A stretch of DNA of 64,000 nt from Scylla paramamosain (GCF_035594125.1 NC_087190.1:9150104-9214103), one strand, 5' to 3'. Shown: positions 21,940 through 34,036, numbered from the stretch's first letter. The notes: generated by a model from the letters alone, not told the origin. Made by a program: numbers and translations.

Positions 21940-23460
21940 GGTCACTGGCCAACACAACAAAATTATGAGGAAAGAAAAGAAGGCCCACTTAAGTGCTAGT
22001 TCGCACAAGATTACCGAATAGAAATCAGATAACGGAGGATAAGTTTTTTTTATTAACAATATATGGCACCCTATGTGCAACCGTTTTTCTCTAGCACCAT
22101 CTGCACTACCGTGACCACTCCTTGGGGACCTCAACAACGGACTACAACTAAAAAGCAGGAGTCTACTTCTTTCCGATACCTAAGTTCTCCAGCTCCGGAT
22201 ATCAACACCTTGCCGCTCTGTTTCTGCCTTGGATTTTCTTCTTCTGAGTCACTTGCTACCTGCTGCCTTGCGGTTTCCTACCTTCCCCGTTGCTTCAAGA
22301 TTTTGGACCCTTCAAGCCGTCAGTATTTGCATCCAGACTGGCGCATTGAGAACTCGTTGTTTCCATTGTTTCAAGACTGTGGACACTCTAAACTGTCAGT
22401 CTCCGCTTTAAGACCGACACATCGACTGCTTTAGTACTGCTGTACCCGTTGCTTCAAGATTCTGGACTTCTCATCCGTGAGCTGTCGCATTGTCAGCCTT
22501 TGCTGTTCTGCCCTGGCCGCTGCTGTTCATCAGCGTCATTATTTGCGCACCAGGCAACAAAATTTTAATAGGAAAAAAAAACAACAACTAAGGTGCCAGT
22601 CCCCGAACTAGTGGTACTCAAAAAATAAAGGATAAGTGCCCTGAAACCTTCTTGCAAGTCATAGGAAGGAGGAAATATAGAAGCAGGCAGGAAGTTCCAG
22701 AGTTTACCAGAGAGAGGGATGAATGAATGAGAATACTGGTTAACTCTTGTATTAGTTGGACAGAATAGGGGGGAGAGAAAGAAGAATGTCTTTTGCAGCA
22801 AGGCCACGGGAAAAGAGGAGGCATGCCATCAGCAACATCAGAGCCGTTAGCAAGATCGGAAAAGCAGTTAGCATGAAAACAGCGGTAGAAAACAGGAAAA
22901 GATGCAACACTGCGCCGATGAGAGACAGGGTGAAGAGTGTCAGTTAGTTAGAAGAGAGGAGTTAATAAAACAAAACCTTTTGATTCCACCATGTCTAAAA
23001 GAGGTGTATCAGTGGAACTCCCATGCATGTACGGATAAGGTCAGTGTACAGAGATAGCAGCTGGGAGAGTGTGAGAAAAATTGGCGGAAACGACCTAGAA
23101 CACCTAAATTCACAGAAGCCGTTTTAGCTAGAGATGAGATGTGAAGTTTCCAGTTTAGATTATGTCATGTTTCCATTTTAGATTATAAGTAAAGGACAGT
23201 CCGAGGATATTCAGTGTAGAAGAGGCAGGCGGGGGCAGTTGAATGTCACTGAAGAAGAGGAAATATTTTTCTGTAAGGTTGTGTCGAGTTAACGTGAGGA
23301 ATTGAGTTTTTTAGACATTGAACACTACTAAGTTTGCTCTACCCATGTCAAATTTTTGAGATATCAGAGGTCAGGAATTTTGTGGCTTCCCTGTGTGAAC
23401 TCTTTACTTCCTGAAGGGTTGGAAGTTTACGAAAAGTCGTGGAAAAGTCAAAGGTAGTAT

Positions 23461-24440
23461 AACACTATGTAACACGATTTTTGTCTGACAAGCGAGTATT
23501 ATTTTCCAACTCTTTTCATTGCAAAACAATAGAAAGTGTCCATTATTCCTGTCAAACTTTTTGCTTTTGTGGGTTTTAGAATGATTTTTGCCCCAAATTA
23601 GCTAAATTTCACCATTTTTCCAGATGCTGTCACAGAGAACTTATTTGCTCTTGTCCTGATGAATTGACCACATATGTAGCATTATGCATCTGGAAAATGA
23701 TTGAGGCCTCTTGATGCCATTTCACCTCTTATGATGTATTTTCTCAGGTAGCCAAAGCAGAACTGATTGGTGGTCTGCAAGCCCCTACTATTATATTGTC
23801 AATTATTCTTAGTCTTTCCCAGAATGTTCACAAGCTTTCTAAAATATTTTTGAACCTACTTTAGAATATTATGAATTATTCTAGAAAATTCTTGTAGATT
23901 CTAGAAAACTCCTGGTACTTCTACATATTTCTACTTTATTCTAAAAAGTTCTAAAATATTCTAGAAATGTTTACATTGAATAGAATTTTCTAAAATATTG
24001 TAGAAACTTCTAAAAGTGTCTGGTAGAACATTTTGGAAGGTTTGAGATTTCTGAAATGTAAGCAAATTCTTCTAAATAAAAGAAATTTCTTGTTAGATTT
24101 GGTCCGTTCAATAATGCTCTTCTTAAAATTATGAATCTTTAGAACACTTTATATTCTTTCTTTCATCGTCTTATTTGTAACTTATTTGTAACATTTCAAA
24201 AGTAATTAGATAAACAATTGAGATTTTGCAAAGGTCTTTACCTAACATGAAAACCAATAGTAACCCATACTATAATGAAATAAGGCAAAAATGTAAACTC
24301 ATTCTTCTAACAACAAAAAAACAAAGTTTTAAGATCAAAACTAACTTTTTTTTTCTATTCTGTTTAGATGGAAATACATGGAAGATTATGGTTTGGGGCC
24401 AAGGACAAGACAAAAGTGAAATTTTGTTACCCAGTGTAAC
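23461..24440 (+). mobile_element. TIR-flanked element, family C, copy C1 (non-autonomous, unclassified)
   Basis: It interrupts LINE-1w copy 6. The left end reads AACACTATGTAACACGATTT and the right end inward reads GTTACACTGGGTAACAAAAT, so the termini are imperfect inverted repeats around ACACT..GTAACA. The right about 290 bp is clearly homologous to 31808-32098. The interior is A/T-rich with no convincing ORF. The class cannot be assigned without the target duplication, which is unclear here. Confidence 0.7.
23860..24025. promoter_or_regulatory. Cluster of heat-shock-element-like TTCnnGAA units inside element C1
   Basis: A perfect three-unit array TTC-TA-GAA-AA-TTC lies at 23879-23891. Further TTCTAGAA cores lie at 23899-23906 and 23959-23966, and GAA/TTC pairs with 2-nt spacing lie near 23983-23990 and 24003-24009. 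This spacing is the HSF binding pattern (established). The function here is inference, and A/T-rich bias could contribute. Confidence 0.4.
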
Positions 24441-24658
24441 CAACGTAGGAGTGGAGAGGACAAGAAATTTTGTTTAGATCATTGGTGAATAATAGTAAGA
24501 GAATGGGTGACAAGACAGAGCCCTGAGGAGCACCACTGTTAATAGACTTAAGCTGCCCCCACACGCAGAGGACTGCCATCAAGGTTTTTGTGACGACTGG
24601 CATCAAGAGGTCAGTCCTCACAAAATCTTCATCGTGTGTGGGCTCTCGATCGCAATCG

Positions 24659-24901
24659 TCAGATGGAATTATTTGGCGTCATGTAATTAGTATTGTTGGT
24701 CATAAATCCACATGAGTCCGGAAAAAGATTAGCGTCATTGAAGCCAATCGTTTGCATGTAGAGGACGATGGCGCCAGTCGCTTTAGGGGACGTGAAGCCA
24801 ATTGTGTACGTGTATGGAACGGCCGCTCCTGTTGCATGAAAACACGTGAAACCAATCGTCGACGTATACGAAGGGAGGAAGGCGCCTGCCGTCTGGTGCA
24901 C
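24659..24901 (-). repeat. 54-bp tandem repeat, about three units, open on the - strand
   Basis: Units start at 24738, 24792 and 24846, so the period is exactly 54 bp. The - strand frame stays open across the array and gives 18-residue repeats that include TIGFT ... ATGA. The + strand reads KPIV.VY-type repeats with stops. I do not recognise the protein. It may be a fragment of an element occupying 24552-25095, where nothing else is identifiable. Confidence 0.6.
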
Positions 24902-25094
24902 ACAGCCCTTCTATAGAGCACTAACGGAGCTGCTTTTTTCCTTCTCCTATTCCTCCCACGAAAACTCTCTGTGCCTCTCACACAGGAACTACGATCTCTC
25001 CGATGACGTTGGCGCACGGATTTGCATTCACAGGGAGTCTTGTATACATCCCGTTTTCCCCAAGCAGCAACTGTTCTTCCAACTTTTGTGACTC

Positions 25095-26031
25095 TTGCAT
25101 TGTTTTTCTCTTTCTTCTTCTCGTGCCTCTGCCCACACTACAATTCCACCTACTGTCACCTCTCCTGCTCTTCCTGCTACACAATCAACTTCTTCTTGTA
25201 TGCCTTCTTCTCACAACACTAACACCAGAGTCACCAGACAAAGACAACCCTACGTCAATGACACACTTTACGCGCCCACCAGACGCGTGGCATTCTGGTG
25301 CATCAACGCGGCACGGCCAGGTATCACACTTCCTGGCCAAACAGGCCACCAGGGAAACTAACTCGCTGCCCCTCCATCACTCCACACTAGCGAACACATT
25401 ACTTCCTCCCCCGGGCCCTCATTGTCCGCTCCTTCACTCCGTCTTGTCCACTCCTGGCTAATCAGAGCCTCCATGTAACATCCATAATGTGAATAAACTA
25501 AAGATACCACTTCCTTGGCGAAAAATAATTGGCGCCTTCTGCCCGCTCTTACTTAAACAAAACGGTACTTCCTCGGTGTGACACGGCCAAGCTTGTTTTC
25601 ACTGTCAGACACAAGAATACTATTATATTAATAAGTCGCGCCTTCTGCCCGCTCTTACTTAAACAAAACGGTAATTCCTTGGTGTGACATGGCCAAGCTT
25701 GTTTTTCACTGTCAGACACAAGAATACTGTTATATTTCACTCCTCCCGCCGATCATTTGATGACACAGTAGGTAACACAACGAGCTGACGGTTGCTCCTT
25801 TTCAGGACGCAACATACCCATTCCCGCACATTGAGCAAAATTCGCGCACTTGGCCATCAAAACACAATAATCGGCTCCAAAACAAGCCTGGCAAACGTGC
25901 ATCAGGGCCAACACCACTGGCTCCAGTAACTGCTTCCGCGTGCAATCTTCTTTCATCAAACCCGATTCCTTGTCCTCTCCAGAAGGGCGGCATCTATCAT
26001 CACACACTATACTACTCGAGCCTAGCATCAC
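25095..26031 (-). repeat. Repeat family A, copy A2
   Basis: Reverse complement of the 850-1600 part of copy A1. The conserved coding segment is at 25753-26031 (GLMKEDCTRKQLLEPVVLALMH and CAGMGMLRPEKEQPSARC). A TTGCACCAGAA-type block at 25290-25330 matches 1430-1470. Confidence 0.6.
25534..25735. repeat. 106-bp tandem duplication inside A2
   Basis: Two units starting at 25534 and 25640 differ at only a few positions. Copy A1 has a single unit (about 1115-1210), so the duplication is specific to A2. Confidence 0.88.
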
Positions 26032-26089
26032 TGATACTCAACGACTTGGCCACACGAACCCCCTCAGCAACACTGAGTGCTTTCCGACC

Positions 26090-26400
26090 GGCAATCCTAA
26101 ACCTATTAATAGTGGTGTTCCTCGAAGTGGTGCCCTCTCACCAACTCTCTTCCTATTATTCATCAATGATCTTCTAAACCAGACTTCTTGTCCTATCCAC
26201 TCCTACGCTGATGATATCACCCTGCACTTTTCCACGTCTTTTCCCGTCAGAAAGTAAACAGTTCATGCAGGGAAGCCACAGAACGCCTGACTTCTGATCT
26301 CTCTAAAATTTCTGATTGGGTTAGATCAAACTTGGTATTGTTTAATGCCTCAAAACTCGATTCCTCCATCTAAACTCGACACAACCTTCCAGACAACAGA
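26090..26400 (+). mobile_element. LINE-1w copy 7, RT fragment
   Basis: About 300 bp around the RT active site: NSGVPRSGALSPTLFLLFINDLLNQTSCPIHSYADDITLHFSTSF, then ATERLTSDLSKISDW. It is cut off at about 26395 where the next element starts. Confidence 0.85.
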
Positions 26401-26944
26401 CAACAACAACTTACATCTAACATCCTTAACCTAATACAAAGAAAAACACATAACACCATCACTATTAATCGCGATTCACGCAGTCACGCCTAAACCCGAT
26501 ATCACCAACTGCCAACAGGCTTCACAAGTACAGCTTAAGTAAAGCATTTTACCACCAATATACCTAATCCAGTTACAAGTCCACTAAATGCTAAATAACT
26601 AGATAGAAAAACCAGACTCTACACTTGAGCCAGACCCTACACTTGAGGAAACTTAACATACAACACCTTAGAGTAAGTCTCGTCCTCGGTGCGGGGAGCA
26701 CAATCTGCACCGATCTGCATCTGCCAGCTAAAACTGTCAGGCATACCAAGTAGACATCAAAGTTTCCAATTACCATATTAAATACACCAAATTAATTCCA
26801 CCACGGCAGTTCCTCATTAAAAACAATAGCAGTCATTACCCAAAATTAATTGTTACTTTCCTCTAACGGCAGTTACCTAGTACCTAGAAAATCATAATTA
26901 TATTTACAATAAATTTTAAAGTAGTTCCCTATCACACACCCACC
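26401..26944 (-). other. Probable 3' LTR of the Gmr1-like element
   Basis: It follows, on the - strand, the pol stop codon (26972-26974) and a purine-rich tract TTTTAAGGGTGGG just before TGTGTGATAGGG at about 26944, as a polypurine tract and LTR start would. It is A/T-rich and non-coding. No second LTR is present to confirm it, and the left limit is set only by the LINE fragment. Confidence 0.4.
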
Positions 26945-26971
26945 CTTAAAATTAAAACACTGTTGTTTTAA

Positions 26972-28775
26972 TTAGTCAGGAGCGCATGAGAAAGCATCCG
27001 CAATAAGGTTATCTTTACATCTTATGTGCCTAATTTCCATACTGTTAGACTGTAACGTTAAGCATCACCTAGTCAGACGCTGGTTCTTATTTCTCATGCG
27101 AGACAAATTGCAGTGGATTATGGTCACTGTACACTTTAAATTTCTGGTTAGTGCTACCAAGATGTCAAATTTTTCTAGGGCCATCAGTAAGGCGACAGCT
27201 TCTTTTCCTATAGTGCTGTATTTTTTTTTTTTTTTTTTAGGATTTGAACTTTATTGACATGTGACATATAGGATACATTATGTTATTGTCATCAGTCTGC
27301 AATAGTACAGCACCAGCACCAATATCACTTGCATCCACTTGTACTTGGAATGGACGATGAAAATCAGGTGCTCTCAGGACTGGCGTTGTAATCAGTAGAG
27401 AAAAGATGTTATCAAATGCCGTCTGACATGCAGACGACCACACAAACTTCTTGTGAAAGCTGACAAGGTCTCTGAGTGGAGCAGCAACTACCAAGAAGTT
27501 CGGATAGAATCGTTGATAATAGCCAGCCATCCCGAAAAATCGTTGTACGCTTTTCTGATTGCTTCTTATGGGTAGGTTACAGATAGAATCAACCTTGGTT
27601 GCAACAGGTGCGACAATTCATCCACCCACTTCATGTCCCAGGAAGGTAATCTGCACATGCCCAAATTCATTCTTGGTTAAATTTACAATAAGTTCGGCAT
27701 CTGATAGACATTGAAAGAGGGCTTTCAGTGCTGCAAGATGCTGAGACCAGGAAGAGGAGTATACCACTAGATCATCCAGGTACATGCTTACCCCTTTAAG
27801 GCCTGTGATAACTACTGACATTAGCCTCTGAAAGACTGCCGGGGAATTTCGCATCCCAAAGGGAAGGACAGTGTACTGGTAGAAGCCGTCAGGTGTGGAA
27901 AACTGTCAGTTCGGGTGAGCTGATTTATCTTTCGATAGTCTGTGCACAAGTGAAAACTTCCATCAGACTTGGCCACAAGTATACATGGGGAGACCCACTC
28001 ACTATTGCTTGGTTCTGCTAGACCATGTTGAAGCAGGAACTGGACTTCTTCTTTCAGGATCTGTCGTTTGTGATTGATTGATTGACATGATTGGGCGACT
28101 GTTTGATAGGAACAGTACCTTCCACCAACCAAACCTCATACAGGACAACAGGACTGGGTTTGGCCACATCTGCAAAAATCTCTCTAAATTCTTCCAGGAG
28201 CTCATGCACCTCCATCCTCTGCTCCTTAATTCTTAAAACAAAGTCCATTAAGTATATCAGAATTCTTTAACTTGACCTCTTTTCCACTCATAAAATCATC
28301 ACAGTCATCTTGATCCTTCCATTCCTCAGCACTGTTAAGATCTTGTTTGACATACACCAAGTCTACATCTTGTTTGACATAAACCAAGTCTACATCATTC
28401 CTTGGGTAATATTCCTTTAGGAGATTTACATGGACTAATCTCTTCTCTTTCCGCCTACCAGGTGTAACAATAACATAATCTACTTCACTCTCTTTACTGA
28501 TTATTTCAAACAGCCCTTGGTATTTTGATTGGAGAGGAAACCTCCTTAGTGGCATGTATGTATGTATGATATAATTATGATGATATGATATGATGATATG
28601 ATATGTATGTATGTATGATATGTACTGAATCTTTATCATATTGTCTCTTCATTTTTGACTGAGCTTTCACCAAGTTTTCTTTAGCTAATGCTTGGGCGCT
28701 TCTCAGTCTGTTCTTCATTGTTACTGCATATTCACTAAAAGTCCTCGGAGACCCCATCTGGGTAGGGGACCACAA
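26972..28775 (-). pseudogene. Ty3-type pol fragment with integrase-RT-RNase H order (Gmr1-like)
   Basis: Read 5' to 3' on the - strand, first comes the integrase C-terminal part (28775-28300: LAKENLVKAQSKMKRQYDKDS, then YVIVTPGRRKEKRLVHVNLLKEYYP). RT follows (28248-27618: LVAKSDGSFHLCTDYRKIN, AVFQRLMSVV, catalytic YLDD in SMYLDDLVVYSS). RNase H and tether come next (27530-26972: QVQVDASDIGAGAVLLQ, NKNQRLTR, IADAFSCAPD and a stop). Standard Ty3 elements have integrase after RNase H, whereas the Gmr1 group has it before RT (established). A CATA-rich microsatellite (28550-28625) and a T-run (27221-27238) interrupt it. Stops and frameshifts show it is dead. Confidence 0.85.
28550..28625. repeat. 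ATGATATG/TATG-type microsatellite inside the integrase coding region
   Basis: Short repeats of GTAT and GATAT replace about 20 residues between YDKDS and LRRFPLQSKYQGLF of the integrase C-terminal region, and change the frame. Confidence 0.8.
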
Positions 28776-31036
28776 ATGTCCCCAAGTCGGACTACCCTTC
28801 AGACGACGACCCTAAGTGTCTTGACACCCCCTCAACTTTTTCTTCATTAACTTCTGCAACATTCGCAGTCTAAGATCTAATTTGTAGAACACCACCTCTC
28901 TTCTAAACCACATCTTCTTTTCATTACTGAAACAAAGGTGTCTGAGGCAACTGACAGTAGCCCATTTTCTGTTTCCTTACTACTTTCTCTACCCGCATTT
29001 TCAATCCAAAGCTGGATGTTACGTTTATGTGCGCAACGACTTAACCTGCTCTCGTGCCCAGGCTCTTGAATCTTTCGAAATTTCCACCATCTGGCTATGA
29101 CTACAGAGTCACGTTCAAACTAGATTTATCTGTGCTGTATACCTATCACCTAACTCCTCTGACTATAAGAAATTTTTTTACTGTTTAACTTCCAAAGTGG
29201 AGCACATCCTCTCTTCCCTTTTGCAGAGATTTTCATTCTTGGAGACTTCAAAGTTCACCACCAGCTTTGGCTTCCCTCTCTCTTCACTGACCATCCTGGT
29301 GAACTAGCGTTCAACTTTGCTATCCTCCATGACCTAGAGCAATTGGTGCAACACCCTACTCGTATTCCTTCTTGTCTTGGAGATACACCCAACATTCTTG
29401 ACATTTTCCTGACCTCTAATCCTTCTGCTTATGCTGTCTCTTCTCCGTTGGACTCCTCCGATTACATTCTCATATCTGTATCTTGTCCTATCGCTCTAGT
29501 CTCTCCTCAGGATTCCCCTAAGCGAAGTTGCCTCTGGCGCTTTGCCTTTGCTAGTTGGGGGACCTGAGGAGGTATCTCATCTTCCTTGGAATTACTACTG
29601 CTTACGTGTCAGAGATCCGTCTTTCTGTGCCGAACGTATAACAGAGGTGATAGTGTCTGGCATGGAGGCGTATATTCCTCACTCTTTTTCTCGACCTAAA
29701 CCTTTCAAACCTTGGTTTAACACAGCTTGTTCTTGTGCTATACATGATAGAGAGGTTGCCCGCAAAAGGTACGTAAACCTTCCATCACCAGAATCTTATG
29801 CACTTTATATTTCTGCCCGGAACCATGCCAAGTCTGTTCTTCAGCTAGCCAAAAATTCCTTCATTAATAGAAAGTGTCAAAATTTTTCAAAATGTCAACA
29901 TTTTTTCTTCTTCTTTCTCTCCTTTATTTCAGCCATATGGCACCACTGCTATCACATCTATCTCTGAACATGAACACTTCGCTCAAATCTTTGCTAAAAA
30001 AAAAATTGATTCAGGGCTTGTTCTTCCCTCTCCTCCACCCTCTGACTACTTCATGCCACGTATTAAAATTCTTCGCAGTGATATTTTCCATACCCTCGCT
30101 GGCCTAAACCCTCAAAAGGCTTATGGACCTGATGGGGTCCCTCCTATTGTTCTCCAAAACTCTGTTCAACTTTGCCTAGTCAAACTCTTTCAGCTCTGTC
30201 AACATCTACCTTTCCTTCTTGCTGGAAGTTTGCCTACATTCAGCCTGTTCCTGAAAAGGGTGACCGTTCAAATCCCTGAAACTACCGTCCTATTGCTTTA
30301 ATTTCCTGCCTATCTAAAGTTATTGAATCTATCCTCAACAGGAAGATTCCTAAACATCTATCACTTCACAACCCTCTATCTGATCGCTAGTATTGGTTCC
30401 GTCAAGGCTGTTCTACTGGCTTTTCTTACAGAGCCTTGATCATCCTCTTTTAGAAATTTTGGTGAAACCTTTGTTGTTGCCTTGGACATATCAAAAGCTT
30501 TTAATAGAGTCTGGCACAAAGCTTTGATTTCCAAACTACCCTCCAACAGCTTCTATCTTTCTCTCTGTAACTTCACCTCAAGTTTCGTTTCTGACCGTTT
30601 TATTGCTGCTGTGGTAGACGGTCGCTGTTCTTCTAAATCCGTTAGCAGTGGTGTTCCTCAGGATTCAATCCTACCGCTATTTTCATGCTAACTGCTCTTC
30701 TGATCTTGCTAACTGCATGCCTCCCCTCCTCCCGCGGTCTCCCTGCACAAGACTTTCTTCTTTCTCTCACCTCTATTCTGTCCACCTCTCTAATGCAAGA
30801 GTTAACCAGTATTCTCAATCATTCATCCCTTTTCCTGGTAAACTGAGGAACTCCCTGCCAGCTTCTGTCTTTCCACTTTCCTATGACTTGAATTCCTTCA
30901 AGAGGGAGGTTTCAAGACACCTATCCTTTTTTGAGTACCTCTTTGAACCGTTTTATGGGACTGGCATCTCTGTGGGCTTTTTTTTTTTTGTCTTGTTTTT
31001 TTATTATATTTTCGTTCTCGTTGGCCAGTGTCTCTA

Positions 31037-31038
<2 letters not shown>
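28752..31038 (+). mobile_element. LINE-1w copy 8, damaged, 3' end running into (TA)n
   Basis: Starts near the beginning of the endonuclease ORF (GTCCCCAAGTCGGACTAC). It keeps endonuclease blocks (29343-29970), an RT start (30053-30300), DISKAFNRVWHKALISKLP (30482) and the C-terminal domain (30700-30930). The part between GVPQ and the C-terminal domain is deleted at about 30660. The 3' UTR ends CCAGTGTCTCTACC directly followed by (AT)n, with no poly(A). Confidence 0.88.

Positions 31039-31122
<84 letters not shown>
31039..31122. repeat. (TA)n microsatellite at the LINE copy 8 3' end
   Basis: About 84 nt of TA where other copies have poly(A). From 31123 to 31715 there is a GC-richer segment with no recognised gene. 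Open frames there lack domain motifs. Confidence 0.95.
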
Positions 31123-31125
<3 letters not shown>

Positions 31126-31712
31126 GAGGGAAAACGGGAGGACACGATCTCTAGCCCTCAGAAATAAGATGTTGTAGGCAGGAATACCCTAATAGCTGTT
31201 TGAGGAAGAAAACGGTACAAAAAAAAAAAAAAGGGTAAGGTGAGTATATTAACACTGCAAAGATAACAAGGTGACCACACGATGACCAAACCACTGTTGA
31301 GTGCAAGGATTGGCCCGCTGAGTTACCGGGGTTGGGTGCACCGGTAAGAATCCACCCAGCAGAAGGCCGGCGAAGTGAAGTCCACAAGCTGGAGTGCAGT
31401 GGGGAGACAGTCGTGATGTCTGATCGGCCGGTAGAGCCAAGGGGGAGAAACAGCACGGAGCCCAGGCGTGCAGCTTTCCCAGGTGAGACGAAGAACCAGC
31501 GAGAGACAGACAACACGAGGTGTGCTCTGTGTGGAGGCAGGCTGATGTCTTCTCTGGCTCCCCAGCCTGGCTGTGGCGTTGCCTCGGAATCCCCGGGGAC
31601 CAGGGAGTAGGAGGGGCCAGGGGTAGTAACGAGGTAGGCAGACTTGAACTACGTGTATAACAAGGCAGGCAGGGCGTAGGTAGTTAAGCCGGCCCGATGT
31701 GCATGTATATCG

Positions 31713-31715
<3 letters not shown>

Positions 31716-31808
<93 letters not shown>
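31716..31808. repeat. (TA)n microsatellite
   Basis: About 92 nt of TA directly against the terminus of element C2. Confidence 0.95.
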
Positions 31809-31810
<2 letters not shown>

Positions 31811-32098
31811 GTAACAAAATTTCATTTTTGTCCTGTCCTTGACCCCAAAGCATAATTTTTTTTTCAGCTATTTCCATCTAAGCAGAATAAAAAAAAGTTA
31901 TATTGATCCTAAAACTTTGGTTTTGTGGGTAGAGCAATGAATTTACATTTTTGTCTTATTCTATTATAATATGGGTTACTATTGGTTTTCATGTCATGTA
32001 AAGACTTGCAGAATTTCAGTTGTTTATCTAATTGCTTTTAAAATGTTGCAAATAAGTTAAACAATGAAAGAAAAATATAAATTGTTCTAACGATTTAA
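31808..32098 (-). mobile_element. Family C element, terminal fragment C2
   Basis: Starts ATGTAACAAAATTTCATTTT and aligns along its length with the reverse complement of 24120-24437 in copy C1, including TGGGTTACTATTGGTTTTCA. It lacks the rest of the element. Confidence 0.75.
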
Positions 32099-32105
32099 TT
32101 TTAAT

Positions 32106-32283
32106 CATCCCCATCCATAAATCAGTCTAATGTTCCCTTAAAGCTCCCTAATGTCTCAGAAATAGTAACTTGATTACTGAGTCCTTTCCATTCATCTACC
32201 GGACTCACTAATCTAGTTGTTAGTGCTAAAACATTAGGGAGCTTTAAGAGAATATTAGATGGATGGATTTGTGGATGGGGATG
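32106..32283. repeat. Foldback of a CR1-like LINE fragment (about 80-bp arms, 18-nt spacer)
   Basis: Left arm 32106-32183 and right arm 32202-32283 are imperfect reverse complements. Each arm matches the CR1-like C-terminal coding region at 7110-7190 (CATCCCCATCCATAAATC, CTTAAAGCTCC). Confidence 0.88.
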
Positions 32284-32474
32284 ATAGATGGAAACGTATA
32301 TTTCATACAGGGACTGTATAGGAAATCGCTTGGGGTAGTCAACCAGGTAAGCCTGTGAATGCTGACTCCCTTACTTCTTTTGTTCAAAGCACCATTACCA
32401 TTACTTATGACATATATGATTTGAGGGCCACAACAGTAATAGACCACAACCAACACTGACTACAACAGTAATAG

Positions 32475-34036
32475 AACGGTCAGAAAGGAAACTTGAGATG
32501 AAGTTACAAAAGGGAAAGATTGAAGCCATAGAACGGAAGTTTAGAAATCAAGGCATTTTTGCCAGACTCTATCAAAAGCTTTAGATATGTCTGAGATAAC
32601 AGCAAAAGTTTCATCAAAATCTCTAAAAGAGGATGACCAAGACTTGGTAAGGATCACCAGTAGAGCGTCCTTGACGGAACCCATATTGGCGATCAGATAG
32701 AAGGTTGTGAAGTAATAGATGTTTAATACTCTTTCTGTTGAGGATATATTTAAAAACTTTAAATAGGCAGAAAATTAAAGCAATACGGCGCTAGTTTGAG
32801 GGATTAAAACGGTCACCAGGGTCAAGTACCTTTTGTGGGCCACCTCTCAATCATGCATAGCACGAAAACAGGCTGTGTTTTCAAGGTTTGGAAGGCTTAG
32901 ATTGAGAAAAAGAGTGAGGAATGTATGCCTCCATGCCAGACACTATCACCTCTGCTATGCGCTCGGCACACAGAGACGGGTCTCTGACACTGAAGCAGTA
33001 GTCATTCAAGGAAAATCAGCAATATATCTTCTCAGGCCCTCCCAACTTACAGAAGCAAGACGCCAGAGTCAACTCCGCTTAGGGGAATCCTGAGGAGGGA
33101 TTGGAGTGATAGGACAAGATACAGGTATTAGACTGTGAACGAATAAGATAGGGTAACAGTATAAGCAGAAGGATTAGAAGCTAGGAAAAGGGCAAGAATG
33201 TCAGGCGGATCTCCATATCGGTATGGAATATGAAAAGGGGGATAGCAAAGTTAAAGACTAGTTTACCAGGATGGTGAACAATGAAGTCTCCAAAAATGGA
33301 GATCTTCGAAAAAGGGAAGAGAATCAGAATGTGTTCCACTTTGGATGTTAAGTAGTCAAATAATTTCTTATAGTCAGAGGAGTGAAAAGGTAAAATTTAG
33401 TTTAGATAAATTTAGTTTGAGAGTGACACTGTAGTCGTAGTCAGATGGTGGAAAACTCGGAAGATTCAAGAGCGTGGGCACGAGACCTAATTAAGTCGTT
33501 GCTGATATAGACGCAACATCCACCTTTGGAATGAAAATGAGGATAGAGAAAGTAGGAGGGAACAGAAAAGGGGATACTGTCAGTTGCCTCAGACACCTGT
33601 GTCTCAGTGAGGAAAAGAAGATGATGTTTAGTAGAGTAGAGTTGGTGTTCTACAGATTGAAAATTATACTTGAGACCACGAATGTTGCAATTAATGCAAT
33701 TGACGAAGAAAAAGTTGGTTTCAAGACACTTAGGATCGATACCAGAAGAGTATTCCGACCTGGGGACATTTGTAGTCCCTTTCCCAGATGGGGAGTCCGA
33801 GGCTGGTGTAGGAGTCGCCATGATGATTTTGAATTTTGCGTTAAGGGGATGAGTGTAATTAGCTAATTAGGAAGAGAGTTGTCTTTAGAGGGTAGCCTGT
33901 GACTGCTCCCTGGTGTTGTGAGACACAAAGGGAAACGTTCAGTGAGGTCAACTCCCTGGTGCATTGCTTTGGACGTCAGTGGGAGTAATTATCGTTTCGG
34001 CAGGTGCCTACGGTCTCTTCCAGTGAGCCTATTGCA
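32475..34036 (-). mobile_element. LINE-1w copy 9, internally deleted
   Basis: The - strand RT start region (32475-32800) is fused to endonuclease (32820-33500) and the 5' end (33441-34036). MATPTPASDSPSGKGTTNVPRSEYSSGIDPKCLE begins at 33821, and the 5' terminal GTTTCGGCAGGTGCC is at 33992-34006. The RT C-terminal half is absent, and the RT start and endonuclease are joined near 32820. 34037-34629 is A/T-rich intron-like sequence with no feature. Confidence 0.85.

Larger units (their letters stand above)
22566..24551 (-). mobile_element. LINE-1w copy 6, split by a TIR element
   Basis: The - strand 3' end and C-terminal RT coding occupy 22566-23460, where the sequence stops inside the YADD region (GGTAGTAT). 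RT sequence resumes at 24441-24551 (GTAGGAGTGGAGAGGACAAG, then GGAGCACCACTGTTAATAGA, complementary to the SINSGVPQGS region). The 980 bp between is a separate insertion. Confidence 0.85.
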
